Positions 5,872-6,275 of a stretch of 6,275 bases of DNA are shown here, piece after piece. Position 1 is the first letter of the stretch, and each line of letters begins with the position of its first letter. The translations under genes were made by a program, and so were the position numbers. The notes under the pieces were generated by a model that saw nothing but the letters and a program-made list of their open reading frames with translations, was not told the origin of the DNA and searched no databases. Origin of the DNA: Betaproteobacteria bacterium. GTDB lineage: Bacteria; Pseudomonadota; Gammaproteobacteria; Burkholderiales; SG8-39. The stretch covers positions 1 to 6,275 of the forward strand of contig JAFAGU010000172.1 of the NCBI GenBank assembly GCA_019237595.1, read 5' to 3'.

Positions 5872-6275
5872 CTAGTTTATGCCCCATACGCGCTTCGCGA
5901 AATCGGGATAGTCGGCCGCAAGAAGGGGGGTGACTTTGGTTTTCAATAAATTCATTTCTTCACTTGAAGGTGGAGCAGTGATTGCAACCCCCGGAGCTGA
6001 TTCGAATTCGAAGCCGGTGAGACTCCTCACTTCGTCCACCGTAGACCCTGGGTGCACGCTTTCGAGCCGGAAGAGGCGCCGATCCTTCTGCCACGAGAAG
6101 AGAGCCTTGCCGGTGAGGAGCGCCGCCGGATGGCCGGTCGCGGAGATGAATTCCACCTTCGGGACCAGCACGCGCTTCGAGTGCTCCTCGCGGAAGAGGA
6201 TCGCGTGCGGCACCGCCTGGTACATGAAGGCCGAGCCGAACGAGCCGGGAAAGCGCTTGCCGCCCGCGTTCATGA
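5872..6275 (-). CDS. CoA-transferase subunit beta (GctB/IpdB-type), C-terminal part only
   Basis: About 134 residues at the right edge match the C-terminal half of class I CoA-transferase beta subunits (whole length usually about 250-270). Visible signatures are NAGGKRFPGS near the edge (the Gly-rich segment of the family), SKRVLVPKVEFISATGH, the strand-rich middle, and the late HPGSTVDEVRSLTGFEF motif that closes GctB/IpdB-like proteins. The Met encoded at 6273 precedes the internal Gly-rich segment and is almost certainly not the start; the frame leaves the window and the catalytic Glu region lies outside it. The enzyme would move CoA between acyl groups together with an alpha subunit expected farther upstream. 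It ends 4 bases before the VOC gene, indicating one operon. The last about 45 residues use noticeably more AT-rich codons (around 5930-6010). The exact substrate (glutaconate, steroid-ring or other acids) is undetermined. Confidence 0.85.
   Translation of the reverse strand, partial: MNAGGKRFPGSFGSAFMYQAVPHAILFREEHSKRVLVPKVEFISATGHPAALLTGKALFSWQKDRRLFRLESVHPGSTVDEVRSLTGFEFESAPGVAITAPPSSEEMNLLKTKVTPLLAADYPDFAKRVWGIN

Noticed and set aside
6271..6273. ATG at 6273 as the true start of the CoA-transferase gene
   Set aside because: It sits directly before the internal Gly-rich NAGGKRFPGS segment; family members have more than 100 residues ahead of this point, so the gene is cut by the window edge.

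Overview
This is a GC-rich bacterial window in which every supported gene lies on the minus strand, so transcription runs from high to low coordinates. Strongly GC-biased codons, Tat signal peptides, and a molybdenum hydroxylase, KaiC-like ATPase and VOC/CoA-transferase gene content suggest a Gram-negative proteobacterium. A betaproteobacterial soil or freshwater lineage is my best guess, but the window does not prove it.

Region 1 (about 6275 to 4971) holds the C-terminal half of a CoA-transferase beta subunit (GctB/IpdB type), then, 4 bases later, a tandem-VOC (glyoxalase/dioxygenase fold) protein of 298 aa. The two look translationally coupled and probably belong to a catabolic CoA-thioester or aromatic/sterol degradation cluster that continues past the right edge.

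Region 2 (4881 to 1873) is a two-gene signalling operon. It encodes a double-domain KaiC-like RecA-fold ATPase (493 aa) and, 3 bases downstream in the same reading frame, a soluble hybrid histidine kinase (507 aa). The kinase has a degenerate N-terminal receiver, a HisKA/HATPase_c core and an intact C-terminal receiver. No kaiA or kaiB is present. The KaiC-like protein probably supplies the input or partner function for a kinase that has no membrane or PAS sensor.

Region 3 (1816 to the left edge) encodes a Tat-exported dienelactone-hydrolase-family protein (YghX-like), a [2Fe-2S] small subunit (IorA-like) and the N-terminal 115 residues of a Tat-exported molybdopterin-binding large subunit (IorB-like). 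The last two form a periplasmic xanthine-dehydrogenase-family hydroxylase whose substrate cannot be read from this window. These three genes have strong GGAGG-type ribosome binding sites, unlike the genes upstream. A hairpin and a 10-bp tandem repeat with TGTACA cores separate the hydrolase from the hydroxylase pair and could mark a regulatory boundary.

No RNA genes, insertion sequences, CRISPR arrays or phage features were seen. No gene-free stretch exceeds about 100 bases. The most interesting part is the KaiC-like/hybrid-kinase pair with its pseudo-receiver and same-frame junction. It resembles a known but poorly characterised class of KaiC-kinase partnerships, not a wholly new system.
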